Shown here: positions 17,568 to 25,723 of the stretch, piece by piece
Layout: every line of letters begins with the position of its first letter
Numbering within the stretch: position 1 is the stretch's first letter
NCBI GenBank assembly: GCA_027487795.1
Contig: JAIYCX010000039.1
Coordinates: 481,811 to 545,810, forward strand
Source: Pseudomonadota bacterium
GTDB taxonomy: Bacteria; Bdellovibrionota_C; UBA2361; SZUA-149; DAOLCO01
Reading direction: 5' to 3'
Length of the DNA: 64,000 nucleotides
The notes under the pieces: generated by a model
Database searches by the model: none
What the model saw: only the letters and a program-made list of their open reading frames with translations
Told to the model about the DNA's origin: nothing
Made by a program: the position numbers and the translations under genes

Positions 17568-18498
17568 ATTTTGCTAGCCTTTCTGCAACTTTTTGTACCT
17601 CTAATTCAAGTTCTGTACCCTTAATGCCAAATTCAGCGTTTATTCCACCCAGTAAGTCGTTATTACTCGTCTGTAGTTTTAAATATAACCTCGAAATTCC
17701 GCGTAAACCATACTTCTGCTCTACGGTGCTAAAATACATAGATGCTCTAGCGTAATCATATGCCGAGCCACTAAAATTAAAAACTTTAGGCGAACTATTT
17801 AGTGAAGTCAATGCAAGTTTTGCGGTTCTGGATTTAATTTCTCTCTGATTTAAAATAGAGGAATACTGAGAGGCATAAGTTTCAAACCAGGTAGCAAAGC
17901 CTTCTGCTCTGAGTCTGCTATCGGGCGCGCCGTACATTTTTGATTTTAATATCAGTGCTTCAACGGCATGACCCATTTCATGAATTAGCACTTCTGTAAG
18001 ATCAGAATCTGCTACACTTGATTTAGAACTTGCCCCACCTCCGCAGCCTGCTGCTATGCGCTGCGCTACTATGTAAATATTTCCAGGTGGAGTCATCCAT
18101 CCTGGATGACAATTTGAAATTAAATGAGTCGGGATTTGTCCCTCTGGTAAATTCTCATCCATGAAAACTACATTCCACTTTATATTCATGTTCTGAACTT
18201 CTGAAGGAAATGAAGATAACTTTAAAACCCTACTAACGGTTCTTGCCGCATCAGCCATTGCACGAACTGGAGTACGTCCAAAAAAAGTTTCTGCTGTTCG
18301 AGGCCAGCGTAAAGAGATAGTTCCTAAGGGCGAATTCATTTCTTCTCTGCGAACCGATCCGCCTAGTTTTATCTCTTCAGGGGAAGCTAAATGATCGTTA
18401 GAGCTAGCAATACTTTTTGGAGCAGCGCTCGCTAAGCTAGGGTTTATTATAAGAAAAACTATGAGAATATGAAATTTGATCCTAGAATAATTGTTCAT
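17566..18498 (-). CDS. secreted putative zinc metalloprotease (HExxH gluzincin-like)
   Basis: A Sec signal peptide (IKFHILIVFLIINPSLASA) precedes a mature domain with LIHEMGHAVEAL (HExxH at 173-177) and, 22 residues after the second His, RAEGFATWFE (Glu199). This zincin arrangement has the third ligand in an AEGFA helix, as in peptidase-M1/M4-like or basic secretory-type domains. CHPGWMTPPG and GCGGG contribute extra cysteines. The substrate and exact peptidase family are unknown. It is transcribed alone, divergent from the pilin-like cluster starting at 18633. Confidence 0.72.
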   Translation of the reverse strand: MNNYSRIKFHILIVFLIINPSLASAAPKSIASSNDHLASPEEIKLGGSVRREEMNSPLGTISLRWPRTAETFFGRTPVRAMADAARTVSRVLKLSSFPSEVQNMNIKWNVVFMDENLPEGQIPTHLISNCHPGWMTPPGNIYIVAQRIAAGCGGGASSKSSVADSDLTEVLIHEMGHAVEALILKSKMYGAPDSRLRAEGFATWFETYASQYSSILNQREIKSRTAKLALTSLNSSPKVFNFSGSAYDYARASMYFSTVEQKYGLRGISRLYLKLQTSNNDLLGGINAEFGIKGTELELEVQKVAERLAK

Positions 18499-18632
18499 AT
18501 ATTTACCCTAATAACCTATAATCTTTAGCTTTTATTTAGTTATAACAACGGCATCTTCTTAATCTAACTTTAGCCCTTAAATAAAGCTTATAAATACTAA
18601 TATAATTTAACGAACTTACCGATTAGTAAGAC

Positions 18633-19301
18633 ATGAGAGCTTGTTTTAAAATAGAAAATATTGAAAAATATAAACTAACAAAAGATCATGAAAAGGGTAC
18701 AATATTGCTTTTGTTTGCAGTATTTATGTTGGCTTTCATACCAATGCTTGCGCTAGCAGTTGATGGTTATTTCATGATTCAATCTAAACTTGACGAGCAA
18801 AATATAGCTGAGTATTTAAGTTATTCCGCTATTAGTGGTTACAGAAATTCTACTGGCACTCTACATACCGACAAGGCTGCAGACTCAGTTCGTAGGATGC
18901 GAGTTATACAGGATAAAAATAATATTATAGGTGTTACTAATATAAACACATGGAATTTTGATTTTAATTTTTGTGTATCAAATTTTTGCGCGGGTGATGG
19001 GTGGAAAATAGAATTTGGTCAGTACGATGAAAGTAGTGGTAATTTTATCGTACTTCCTCCAGACTCCGGTGGACCAGGACAGTTAGATTCTTCCTCAGTC
19101 GAAGCGGTAAGAACTAGTCTCAATTTCCCTCAAAGTTTTAATTTTATAAGTTTTTTTTCTGGTAAGTCTGGATCAACCTATAATAACCAAGGTCAAGTTA
19201 ATAATAATATAGAAATGAATTCAGTTGGAATAGCTTACATAGTAGATGATGGTGTTAATACTAGTTATAGAATAGGACGTAGAACTGCCACTCTAGATTA
19301 A
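18633..19301 (+). CDS. TadE/TadG-like pilus-assembly-type membrane protein
   Basis: A 222-residue protein. After about 22 hydrophilic residues comes KGTILLLFAVFMLAFIPMLALAVDGYF, then QSKLDEQNIAEYLSYSAIS. This is the organisation of the Tad/Flp TadE-TadG N-terminal domain: one membrane helix then a helical region rich in small residues. The rest is an extracytoplasmic, Gly/Ser/Asn-rich domain. It heads a run of seven plus-strand genes to 24451. No TadA ATPase, secretin or prepilin peptidase lies in the window, so function as a pilus component is inferred. Confidence 0.7.
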   Translation: MRACFKIENIEKYKLTKDHEKGTILLLFAVFMLAFIPMLALAVDGYFMIQSKLDEQNIAEYLSYSAISGYRNSTGTLHTDKAADSVRRMRVIQDKNNIIGVTNINTWNFDFNFCVSNFCAGDGWKIEFGQYDESSGNFIVLPPDSGGPGQLDSSSVEAVRTSLNFPQSFNFISFFSGKSGSTYNNQGQVNNNIEMNSVGIAYIVDDGVNTSYRIGRRTATLD

Positions 19302-19464
19302 TGGTAGTATAGGATAAGAAACTATTGGCGATTAGCACTAATCAGGCGTCACCTAGTGTATGACTAATGATAACGTCAGAAAACGATCATTTAGTTCTAC
19401 TTATTAACTATTTACTTAATAAGATTAATGAAATAAATTATTATCAAACTATGAATACTAATTT
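19302..19464 (+). other. intergenic gap inside the pilin-like cluster
   Basis: This is 163 bp between the first and second TadE-like genes, long enough for an internal promoter. I see no clear terminator, only AT-rich sequence and a short imperfect dyad near 19325-19350. Confidence 0.3.
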
Positions 19465-20334
19465 ATGATTAAAAAGTTAAATCAAAAAGGAGCTACTATG
19501 GTAGAGATGGCTCTGGTTGGTTGCTTAGCTTTAACAAGCTTATTGTTTATTATGTACTTGTGGTTTGTTATCTCTTTTAGTTCGGGCTTAGGGCACTCGC
19601 TAAGCATTGGCATCAAAGTCGCACAAGACTCTATGGATAATATTATAGATATATATAATCCGAATTTAGCCCCAATGGACTATGATAGCTTTGATGCATG
19701 GAGATCAAATTTAATATTTGAAATTAATAGAACGGGCGTCTCTTTTTTACAGAAAGCAGTTTATAGCTACAAAAACCTAGAAGTTCTAGATGATACTGCT
19801 CTTGGTTCTGTTTGGGTTCCTACTAGTATAGCTTTAGTTTTACCCGGTAGTGCCGTTAAAGTTTATGATCCCAGTGATGCCACTGGTCAAACTTTTAAAA
19901 TATTTACTCACTCTAGCGTATGTCCAAGAGCAAGCACTGGAGTGGCTTGTGACATGAGTACAAAAATCAGAAGAACAAATCAAACTTTGAAAGATTTACT
20001 AAAAATTTATCCCGCAGAATTTCAAACTTTTCCATACCTTACTCAGATGCCAGGAATTGCAGTAGCTCCAGTAATTGCTGCTGGTTATTTAGCTCCACTA
20101 GATGCACAAGTAGTACCTAATCCCAGTACCAGTCTTGCTGCAAGTGCAAGTAGAACAGCAAATGCTACTAGAAGTAGAACAAATAATAGTCCTTCAGGAA
20201 GCCCAGCAATCACTCCCAGCAACAGTCCTGCGGTCACGCCAAGTAATAGTCCTGCCGTCACTCCAGCTTCGACAACAACCACAACTACTACCTCTAGCCG
20301 TATAATGGTATCAAGCCCTATTATAGCGGATTAA
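19465..20334 (+). CDS. TadE-like protein with Ser/Thr/Pro-rich tail
   Basis: A 289-residue protein whose N-terminus, LNQKGATMVEMALVGCLAL, has the prepilin-like pattern Gly, four residues, Glu (G9 then E14). A membrane helix follows, as in TadE pseudopilins. The middle is an extracytoplasmic domain with a Cys pair (SSVCPRASTGVACDM). From about residue 215 the chain is low-complexity: three NSP(A)VTP-type units and a run of Thr, likely an extended stalk or O-glycosylation target. It ends in a hydrophobic SRIMVSSPIIAD. Second gene of the cluster. Confidence 0.72.
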   Translation: MIKKLNQKGATMVEMALVGCLALTSLLFIMYLWFVISFSSGLGHSLSIGIKVAQDSMDNIIDIYNPNLAPMDYDSFDAWRSNLIFEINRTGVSFLQKAVYSYKNLEVLDDTALGSVWVPTSIALVLPGSAVKVYDPSDATGQTFKIFTHSSVCPRASTGVACDMSTKIRRTNQTLKDLLKIYPAEFQTFPYLTQMPGIAVAPVIAAGYLAPLDAQVVPNPSTSLAASASRTANATRSRTNNSPSGSPAITPSNSPAVTPSNSPAVTPASTTTTTTTSSRIMVSSPIIAD

Positions 20335-20476
20335 GATTTAAGAATTATGTATTTTTCAAAATAATCTAAGATAAATAAAATAATAATATTTTATAGTAAT
20401 GATTTTAATATGTAGAATCTTCTACTTCTTACTTTTTTATTATGACAAGTATAATTTCACTAATCAGATTAATAAT

Positions 20477-20725
20477 ATGAATTTAAAAAACATCATTCTG
20501 CTGCAAAATAAACTTATAGTTACTCTTATATCCCTGAGTTTATTTTTAACTATTTTTTTTTATTTAAATACAATTTTTTTAAATAAAAAATTAATGCTAA
20601 TTGATTACAACCAATGTGGTATAAATTTAATAAATTGTGATACCGATTGTTGTGATAGTGAAAAAGAAATATGTATACACGAAGATTATGGTGTTTCTTC
20701 CTGCTACCCAAAGAGGCAAAAATAA
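20477..20725 (+). CDS. small Cys-rich membrane-anchored protein
   Basis: A roughly 82-residue product with one N-terminal transmembrane helix (LIVTLISLSLFLTIFFYL). A short Cys-rich exposed tail (QCGINLINCDTDCCDSEKE and so on) has seven cysteines in about 40 residues. The start is taken at the ATG of MNLKNII; an ATG at 20399 would add an unlikely aromatic leader. The Cys density is shared with the C-terminus of the protein at 21927 and the N-terminus of the one at 23051, suggesting disulfide-stabilised surface modules. Confidence 0.55.
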   Translation: MNLKNIILLQNKLIVTLISLSLFLTIFFYLNTIFLNKKLMLIDYNQCGINLINCDTDCCDSEKEICIHEDYGVSSCYPKRQK

Positions 20726-20745
20726 ACTTTCTTTAGGTGTAGTCT

Positions 20746-21837
20746 ATGGAGAAACTGAAATTAAAAAGCAAAAAAATGAGCAATATTAATAAAACTATAT
20801 TTATAGTTCTCATATCATTAATAACCATTTTTACTGTAAAAAATTTAACAAATTTCAATCATGATTCTTTTTACAATATAAAACACAAAAACTATACTAT
20901 CCCAAGTTCAGATAAAGAATCTCTGATGTGGAGAATTTTTGCTTTAGAAAAAAGACAAAAATTCGAAGAAGCTAAAAAGATAGAAAAACATTTGAACAAC
21001 TATAATATTAGATCAGAAGGTGAATACCAATATTTATTAACACTAATGAACTTAGAAGAAAAAGATCATAAAAATGAATCTGAGCTATATACTCTAATAA
21101 CAAAACAAAAATATCAACCTGATTCTATAAAAAGCCTCACAAATGGTGCTTTTCTTATTGCAGCTTGGACAAAAAAGTATAGTCAAAATATCTCTAGCAT
21201 TTCCCCTATCGATAGTAATAAATTAGAATCAATAGTTAAGTACGCAAATACTAGCTCTGATTTTAGTTCTACTAAAAGTTTCATGATGACAAATAAATCA
21301 GGAACTTTGATGTGTTGGGATTTATTTAAAGTATCTCACTTGCTAAAAGTTAGTCCTAATGATTCAAATTTACTTGGACGCTATAATAACTTAAAATCTG
21401 TATTACAACATATTTTAATATCCCAACCTTTTGCTTTTTCGGACTTATATAATTTTTTACCCTGCTTGCAGGTTTTAGTTGAAGAAAATATCACTCAAAA
21501 ATTTTTATCAAAAGAGCTACTCACTTCCTTTCAGACATACCTCCTTCCTTTACTTGATCATTCAGAAAGCAAAGATTGTATGGGTACAAAAAAATATTAT
21601 TCTTATCCTAGGGCAAATCCAGAAAATAAATGTAGAAATAATTCTATCAGAATAGATACTAATTCATGGCTTTTTAGTATCTTATCTCAGATAGCAGATA
21701 AAGAGATTGGGTTCATAAAAAATTATGCTGTCACGCTTGGTATTGATTATAGTTTTCAAAATGAAAGTGAGAATAATTTATTAATTCCCGACGAATTACT
21801 AACAGTAAATATACCAATTTCAGCATTGCTTCCTTAA
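20746..21837 (+). CDS. membrane-anchored protein of unknown function
   Basis: A 363-residue protein with an N-terminal anchor (KTIFIVLISLITIFTV) and a large extracytoplasmic, mainly helical domain. It begins with a helix rich in Lys/Glu and contains SLMWRIFALEKRQKFEEAKKI, which resembles a TPR-like turn. No family is recognised. It lies in the middle of the pilin-like cluster, 20 bp after the small Cys-rich gene, so a role in assembling or scaffolding that surface structure is plausible but unproven. An internal ATG at 20776 is an alternative start. Confidence 0.6.
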   Translation: MEKLKLKSKKMSNINKTIFIVLISLITIFTVKNLTNFNHDSFYNIKHKNYTIPSSDKESLMWRIFALEKRQKFEEAKKIEKHLNNYNIRSEGEYQYLLTLMNLEEKDHKNESELYTLITKQKYQPDSIKSLTNGAFLIAAWTKKYSQNISSISPIDSNKLESIVKYANTSSDFSSTKSFMMTNKSGTLMCWDLFKVSHLLKVSPNDSNLLGRYNNLKSVLQHILISQPFAFSDLYNFLPCLQVLVEENITQKFLSKELLTSFQTYLLPLLDHSESKDCMGTKKYYSYPRANPENKCRNNSIRIDTNSWLFSILSQIADKEIGFIKNYAVTLGIDYSFQNESENNLLIPDELLTVNIPISALLP

Positions 21838-21926
21838 GTTAGAAACAAATAAACTATATTAACTTGTTATTCCTTACTTTATCATTATATAAAAGTCTTC
21901 TAAAATAATTACCGTTAGTACAACTT

Positions 21927-22547
21927 ATGCGTTCTCATTATAATAAAATGGATTCTAAGGGTGCCATACTTCTAGAAACAGCGATTATTGCTCCTATTCT
22001 TGTTTTCTTCGCTTTAGTTGGTGTGGATTATTTCATTTATACAAAGTCAAAAACTTTCGTAACTCAAATCGCAAGAGAATCTGTTTTATATTTAGCCACT
22101 GTTCCTGCAAGTACTTTAGATGCTTCATACATTACTGTAGATAAACCAGATCCAGATACTGAACAGACTTGTTTAGCAGTTAATAATGACGGGCTGTGTC
22201 CCCACGTACTTACTGTAAGTAGAGCTGTTAAATTAATTAATACCAATAATAACTATGTCAAAACTGCAGAGGCTATTTATAATACTAGCTTTGATGGCTC
22301 GGTAGTTAGAGTTCAAATAGACGTTCCTACCAAGAATATATTTGGAATTTTAGGTGAGAATGTTCAAGCAGTTGCTTATTTACCGAGAAGTGATGTTGTA
22401 GTTGGCTGTGTACCTACGATTGACTGTTTTGAGATACGCGGAGGATCAACTGCTAACTGCTGTTCTAACGGAGATCCAGGTTGCACCTGCTCAAGTGCAC
22501 TATGTTTTAATGGCTGCTCTTACCAAACTGTTTATGGCTGTGGCTAA
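21927..22547 (+). CDS. TadE-like pseudopilin with Cys-rich C-terminus
   Basis: A 206-residue protein. SKGAILLETAIIAPILVFFA shows the prepilin-type Gly-(4)-Glu (G12, E17) with a long hydrophobic helix and then FVTQIARESVLYLATV, typical of TadE. The last about 45 residues hold about a dozen cysteines (DCFEIRGGSTANCCSNG, then CTCSSALCFNGC), which must form a tight disulfide-bonded head if exported. The following gene starts 3 bp after its stop, so the two are almost certainly co-translated. Confidence 0.72.
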   Translation: MRSHYNKMDSKGAILLETAIIAPILVFFALVGVDYFIYTKSKTFVTQIARESVLYLATVPASTLDASYITVDKPDPDTEQTCLAVNNDGLCPHVLTVSRAVKLINTNNNYVKTAEAIYNTSFDGSVVRVQIDVPTKNIFGILGENVQAVAYLPRSDVVVGCVPTIDCFEIRGGSTANCCSNGDPGCTCSSALCFNGCSYQTVYGCG

Positions 22548-22550
22548 AAA

Positions 22551-23054
22551 ATGAAATTTAAAGTTACTATCTCATTACTACTAGCATTCTCATTATTTTA
22601 TTTTTATATTTCAAATAAAAGCAATGTTGAAACTAATTACAATATTCTAAGTCAAGAAGACTTTTCTAAATATAGTAATGAAACCAAAGAATTGTATCTA
22701 TTTTATGAATTTAAAGAAAAATTTGTAAAATATTATAAAAGTGGAAATATCTCAGATTTAATGAGCTTAGTTTATACAAATGGTGTTGATGAAAAGTCGA
22801 CACAAGCTATGGAATCTTACTTGAAAAAGTTAATTACCTCCGAAGGTAATTTAATATTAAAACTGGAAGCTCTTCATCCAAATTTTTTTAATGATAAAAC
22901 GCTAAGTAATAATGGTTATACCATGAGTATAAATCCAACAAATGTACTTGATGTTCAATTAAAAGATAAAAATAATAATTTAATACTAAATAGAAGATTT
23001 TTTCTTGGTTTTTTCAATGATAAATTTATCATTTCTTCAATTAAAAAAGCTTGA
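22551..23054 (+). CDS. membrane-anchored/secreted hypothetical protein
   Basis: A 167-residue product with an N-terminal hydrophobic segment (VTISLLLAFSLFYFYI). A soluble domain contains SNETKELYLFYEFKEKFVKYYKSGNISDLMSLVYTNG and later a small beta-rich part ending FFLGFFNDKFIISSIKKA, suggesting an NTF2/SnoaL-like cone fold; that is only an impression. It is tightly packed between the TadE-like gene (3 bp) and the repeat protein (4-bp overlap TTGA). Confidence 0.6.
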   Translation: MKFKVTISLLLAFSLFYFYISNKSNVETNYNILSQEDFSKYSNETKELYLFYEFKEKFVKYYKSGNISDLMSLVYTNGVDEKSTQAMESYLKKLITSEGNLILKLEALHPNFFNDKTLSNNGYTMSINPTNVLDVQLKDKNNNLILNRRFFLGFFNDKFIISSIKKA

Positions 23055-24451
23055 ATAATATAATAAGTAAAAAACTAAATTTAATTCGCATGCTATACAA
23101 TATTTTATTATATGCTTTTTACTTTATACTAAGTATTACTTTTCATTCTAATGTTGTGGTTGGTCAATGTAGCACATTTGGAAATTTGGGTAGTCTAGGA
23201 TGTGAATTTACTACTTGCACTAGTCCTATGTGTAGTTGTCCCGGATCTTGTGTTGTATTTAATCCAGGTTGGTCTTGTAGTAGTACTGCTCGTAGCTTCA
23301 CTTTTATGGCTGATCCTGGTTTTGCAGTTCCTTCAGTATTTAATCAATTTTTCACACTACCTGGAGACACAAGTAACTTAGTTTGTGGTGCTGCCGGTAC
23401 TTGCAACCCTCCTTGTGCCTGCAGCCCATGTATATGTGCGATGTTAACCGGAGGAAGTACTACTAAACCTAATGAAGCTTGTAGATGTGGGGATCCAGGA
23501 GATGCTTTAAGGCTAGTTGCGGAAAATCCTATTTTGAAAGTTTGCTCGGAGGTGAAATGTTCTAATACCATTCAATGCAATGCTTTTACTCGAGCCGTAG
23601 AATGTGGGATAATCGCAGAACCTTGTAATTCAGTACCAAATTCACCTAATACTCCAGACACAGTAAATGCTCCTGTGTCACCAAACTCACCAGATACACC
23701 AACATCACCAATTATACCAAGTACTCCTTTTGCTCCAACAACTCCGTTTGCACCGAATTCACCAATAACACCAACTGGACCTACAGATCCTACAGTACCA
23801 GATGGCCCTAATCAACCGACAACGCCTACTGGCCCTAATCAACCGACTTCGCCTAATAGCCCAACAACTGCCGTAGGTCCAAACCAACCAACCGCTCCTA
23901 CTGGTCCTAATCAACCAACGACGCCTAACAGCCCGACAACCCCTACTGGTCCAAATCAACCTACGACCCCTACAGGACCTAACCAACCAACAACTCCGAC
24001 TGGACCTAATCAACCCACGACTCCTACAGGACCTAACCAACCTACAACTCCAACAGGGCCGAATCAACCAACCACCGCTACAGGACCTAATCAACCTACG
24101 ACCCCTACGGGACCTAATCAACCTACGACTCCGACAGGGCCTAATCAGCCAACTACTCCTACAGGACCAAATCAACCTACTAACCCAACTAACCCAACTA
24201 ACCCTACTAACCCAACTAATCCTACTAACCCAACTAATCCTACTAACCCAACTAATCCTACTAACCCAAGTAACCCTACTAATCCAAGTAACCCTACTAA
24301 TCCTGTTTGTACTCCAAGTGGGGCAAACTGTGGTTACGATTTTGGATATTGTATTTCAGGTACACCAAACTGTACATGCGTAGCTGTAAGAACATGTGTA
24401 AACCCTACTCTTGGAGATGGTGTTATTAGATTTTGTTACAATACGCTATAA
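23051..24451 (+). CDS. secreted Cys-rich protein with long Pro/Thr/Asn repeat region
   Basis: A 466-residue surface protein. The TTG start at 23051 overlaps the upstream stop (TTGA) and gives a signal sequence with a basic n-region (KKLNLIR) before LYNILLYAFYFILSITF. An ATG at 23090 is the alternative. A Cys-rich domain (CEFTTCTSPMCSCPGSC and more; about residues 40-200) precedes about 13 units of GPNQPTTPT and then about 13 Asn-Pro-Thr/Ser triplets. A short Cys-rich C-terminal cap follows (NCGYDFGYC, NCTCVAVRTC). The repeat probably forms an extended polyproline-type rod between two disulfide domains. It is the last gene of the pilin-like cluster. Confidence 0.78.
   Translation: MNNIISKKLNLIRMLYNILLYAFYFILSITFHSNVVVGQCSTFGNLGSLGCEFTTCTSPMCSCPGSCVVFNPGWSCSSTARSFTFMADPGFAVPSVFNQFFTLPGDTSNLVCGAAGTCNPPCACSPCICAMLTGGSTTKPNEACRCGDPGDALRLVAENPILKVCSEVKCSNTIQCNAFTRAVECGIIAEPCNSVPNSPNTPDTVNAPVSPNSPDTPTSPIIPSTPFAPTTPFAPNSPITPTGPTDPTVPDGPNQPTTPTGPNQPTSPNSPTTAVGPNQPTAPTGPNQPTTPNSPTTPTGPNQPTTPTGPNQPTTPTGPNQPTTPTGPNQPTTPTGPNQPTTATGPNQPTTPTGPNQPTTPTGPNQPTTPTGPNQPTNPTNPTNPTNPTNPTNPTNPTNPTNPTNPSNPTNPSNPTNPVCTPSGANCGYDFGYCISGTPNCTCVAVRTCVNPTLGDGVIRFCYNTL
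23760..24310 (+). repeat. coding tandem repeats (27-bp units, then 9-bp units)
   Basis: About 13 tandem 27-bp units encode GPNQPTTPT and its variants. They are followed from about 24176 by a 9-bp array encoding Asn-Pro-Thr, with Asn-Pro-Ser near the end. Units differ at third positions, so the protein repeat is conserved more than the DNA. Copy number is likely to vary between strains. Confidence 0.85.
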
Positions 24452-24542
24452 AATTTAAGTATAAAGTTTTAAATCTCCTAAATTTTAAGTATAAAAACTT
24501 ATTTTTAGTATTATGCGGGCAGTAAATAGCTTGAATTGAATT

Positions 24543-25712
24543 ATGATTGGCGTTGGTACATTTAAAACATCTATTTTAGCAAAAAAATATATAAATGAGG
24601 TTCTAGAATCAGAAAGAATTTCATATGGGCCTTTTACAAAAAAATTCGAAAATTCTTTCTCTAAAATACATGATTGTGAATTTGGAATTATGACAAGTAG
24701 CGGTACTTGTGCTTTGATGATTGCTTTAGCTACCCTAAAAAATGAATATAAATGGGAAGACGGAGACGAAGTTATTGTCCCAGCGGTCACATTTGTTGCG
24801 ACGTCGAATATTGTAATTCAACTTAATATGAAACCAGTATTTGTTGACGTTGAGCCAGAATTTTATGGAATAAATCCATTACTAATAGAAGCTGTGATTA
24901 CAAACAAAACTCGCTGTATTATTCCTGTCCATCTTTTTGGCTTACCTTGTGAAATGGAGCCAATAATGGATATAGCAAACAAACACAATCTAAAAATAGT
25001 AGAAGATTCATGTGAAACGATGTTTGCAAAATATAATGGCAAACAAGTTGGTTCATTTGGAGATATTGGATGTTTTTCTACTTATGTTGCTCATTTGTTG
25101 GTGTCTGGTGTTGGGGGAGTTTGTACTACAAATAATTCAGATTTTGCAGTACAAATGCGATCTCTAATGAATCATGGAAGAGATAATATTTATATCAGTA
25201 TAGATGACAATCTAAAACAAACAGAATCAGAAAGAGTTGAAGTGATTTCTAGAAGGTTTAATTTTATACAATTAGGTTATAGTTTTAGAGTTACGGAATT
25301 TGAAGGTGCGCTTGCTCTTGCTGGACTTGATGATTTTCCAGAAATGATTAAAAGTCGGAGAGAAAATGCAAAATTGCTTACCGACAAACTAATACCATTA
25401 TCAGATAGAATTCAATTACCACAAATTAGGAAAAGATCAGAACATTCTTTCATGATGTTTCCAATAGTTTTAAAAAATGAATCAAAAACTAATCTCGTAC
25501 AATTTTTAGAAAAAATGGAAATAGAAACAAGAGATATGTTACCGTTGATCAATCAACCGTACTACCGTAAAAAATTCAATATAGAAAAAGGCACATTTCC
25601 TGTGGCGGATTGGATTAACGATAATGGATTTTATATTGGATGTCATCAAAATATAAACAATAAAGAAATTGATTATATTGCAAATACTTTTGAAGAATAT
25701 TTTAACAAATAA
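24543..25712 (+). CDS. DegT/DnrJ/EryC1-family PLP enzyme with His in place of the PLP lysine (ColD/DdhC-like)
   Basis: A 389-residue fold-I protein of the sugar aminotransferase family (SERISYGPFTKKFE, GIMTSSGTCALMIALA, VIVPAVTFVATSN, EDSCETMFAKYNGKQVGSFG). At the usual Schiff-base lysine the sequence is CFSTYVAHLLVSGVGG, so the lysine is replaced by His184. In this family that swap marks PLP/PMP 3-dehydratases such as GDP-4-keto-6-deoxymannose 3-dehydratase ColD (His188), not transaminases. The next gene is a GDP-fucose-synthase-like SDR 11 bp downstream, so a GDP-colitose-type 3,6-dideoxyhexose route is plausible. The specific substrate is inferred. Confidence 0.85.
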   Translation: MIGVGTFKTSILAKKYINEVLESERISYGPFTKKFENSFSKIHDCEFGIMTSSGTCALMIALATLKNEYKWEDGDEVIVPAVTFVATSNIVIQLNMKPVFVDVEPEFYGINPLLIEAVITNKTRCIIPVHLFGLPCEMEPIMDIANKHNLKIVEDSCETMFAKYNGKQVGSFGDIGCFSTYVAHLLVSGVGGVCTTNNSDFAVQMRSLMNHGRDNIYISIDDNLKQTESERVEVISRRFNFIQLGYSFRVTEFEGALALAGLDDFPEMIKSRRENAKLLTDKLIPLSDRIQLPQIRKRSEHSFMMFPIVLKNESKTNLVQFLEKMEIETRDMLPLINQPYYRKKFNIEKGTFPVADWINDNGFYIGCHQNINNKEIDYIANTFEEYFNK

Positions 25713-25723
25713 AATAAATTATC

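Noticed and set aside
23759..24175. Long minus-strand frame across the Pro/Thr/Asn repeats
   Set aside because: It is the antisense reading of a tandem repeat; Arg/Ser/Cys-only composition and no start context.
23760..24310. CRISPR-like array
   Set aside because: The units are contiguous coding repeats with no unique spacers, and no cas genes are present.
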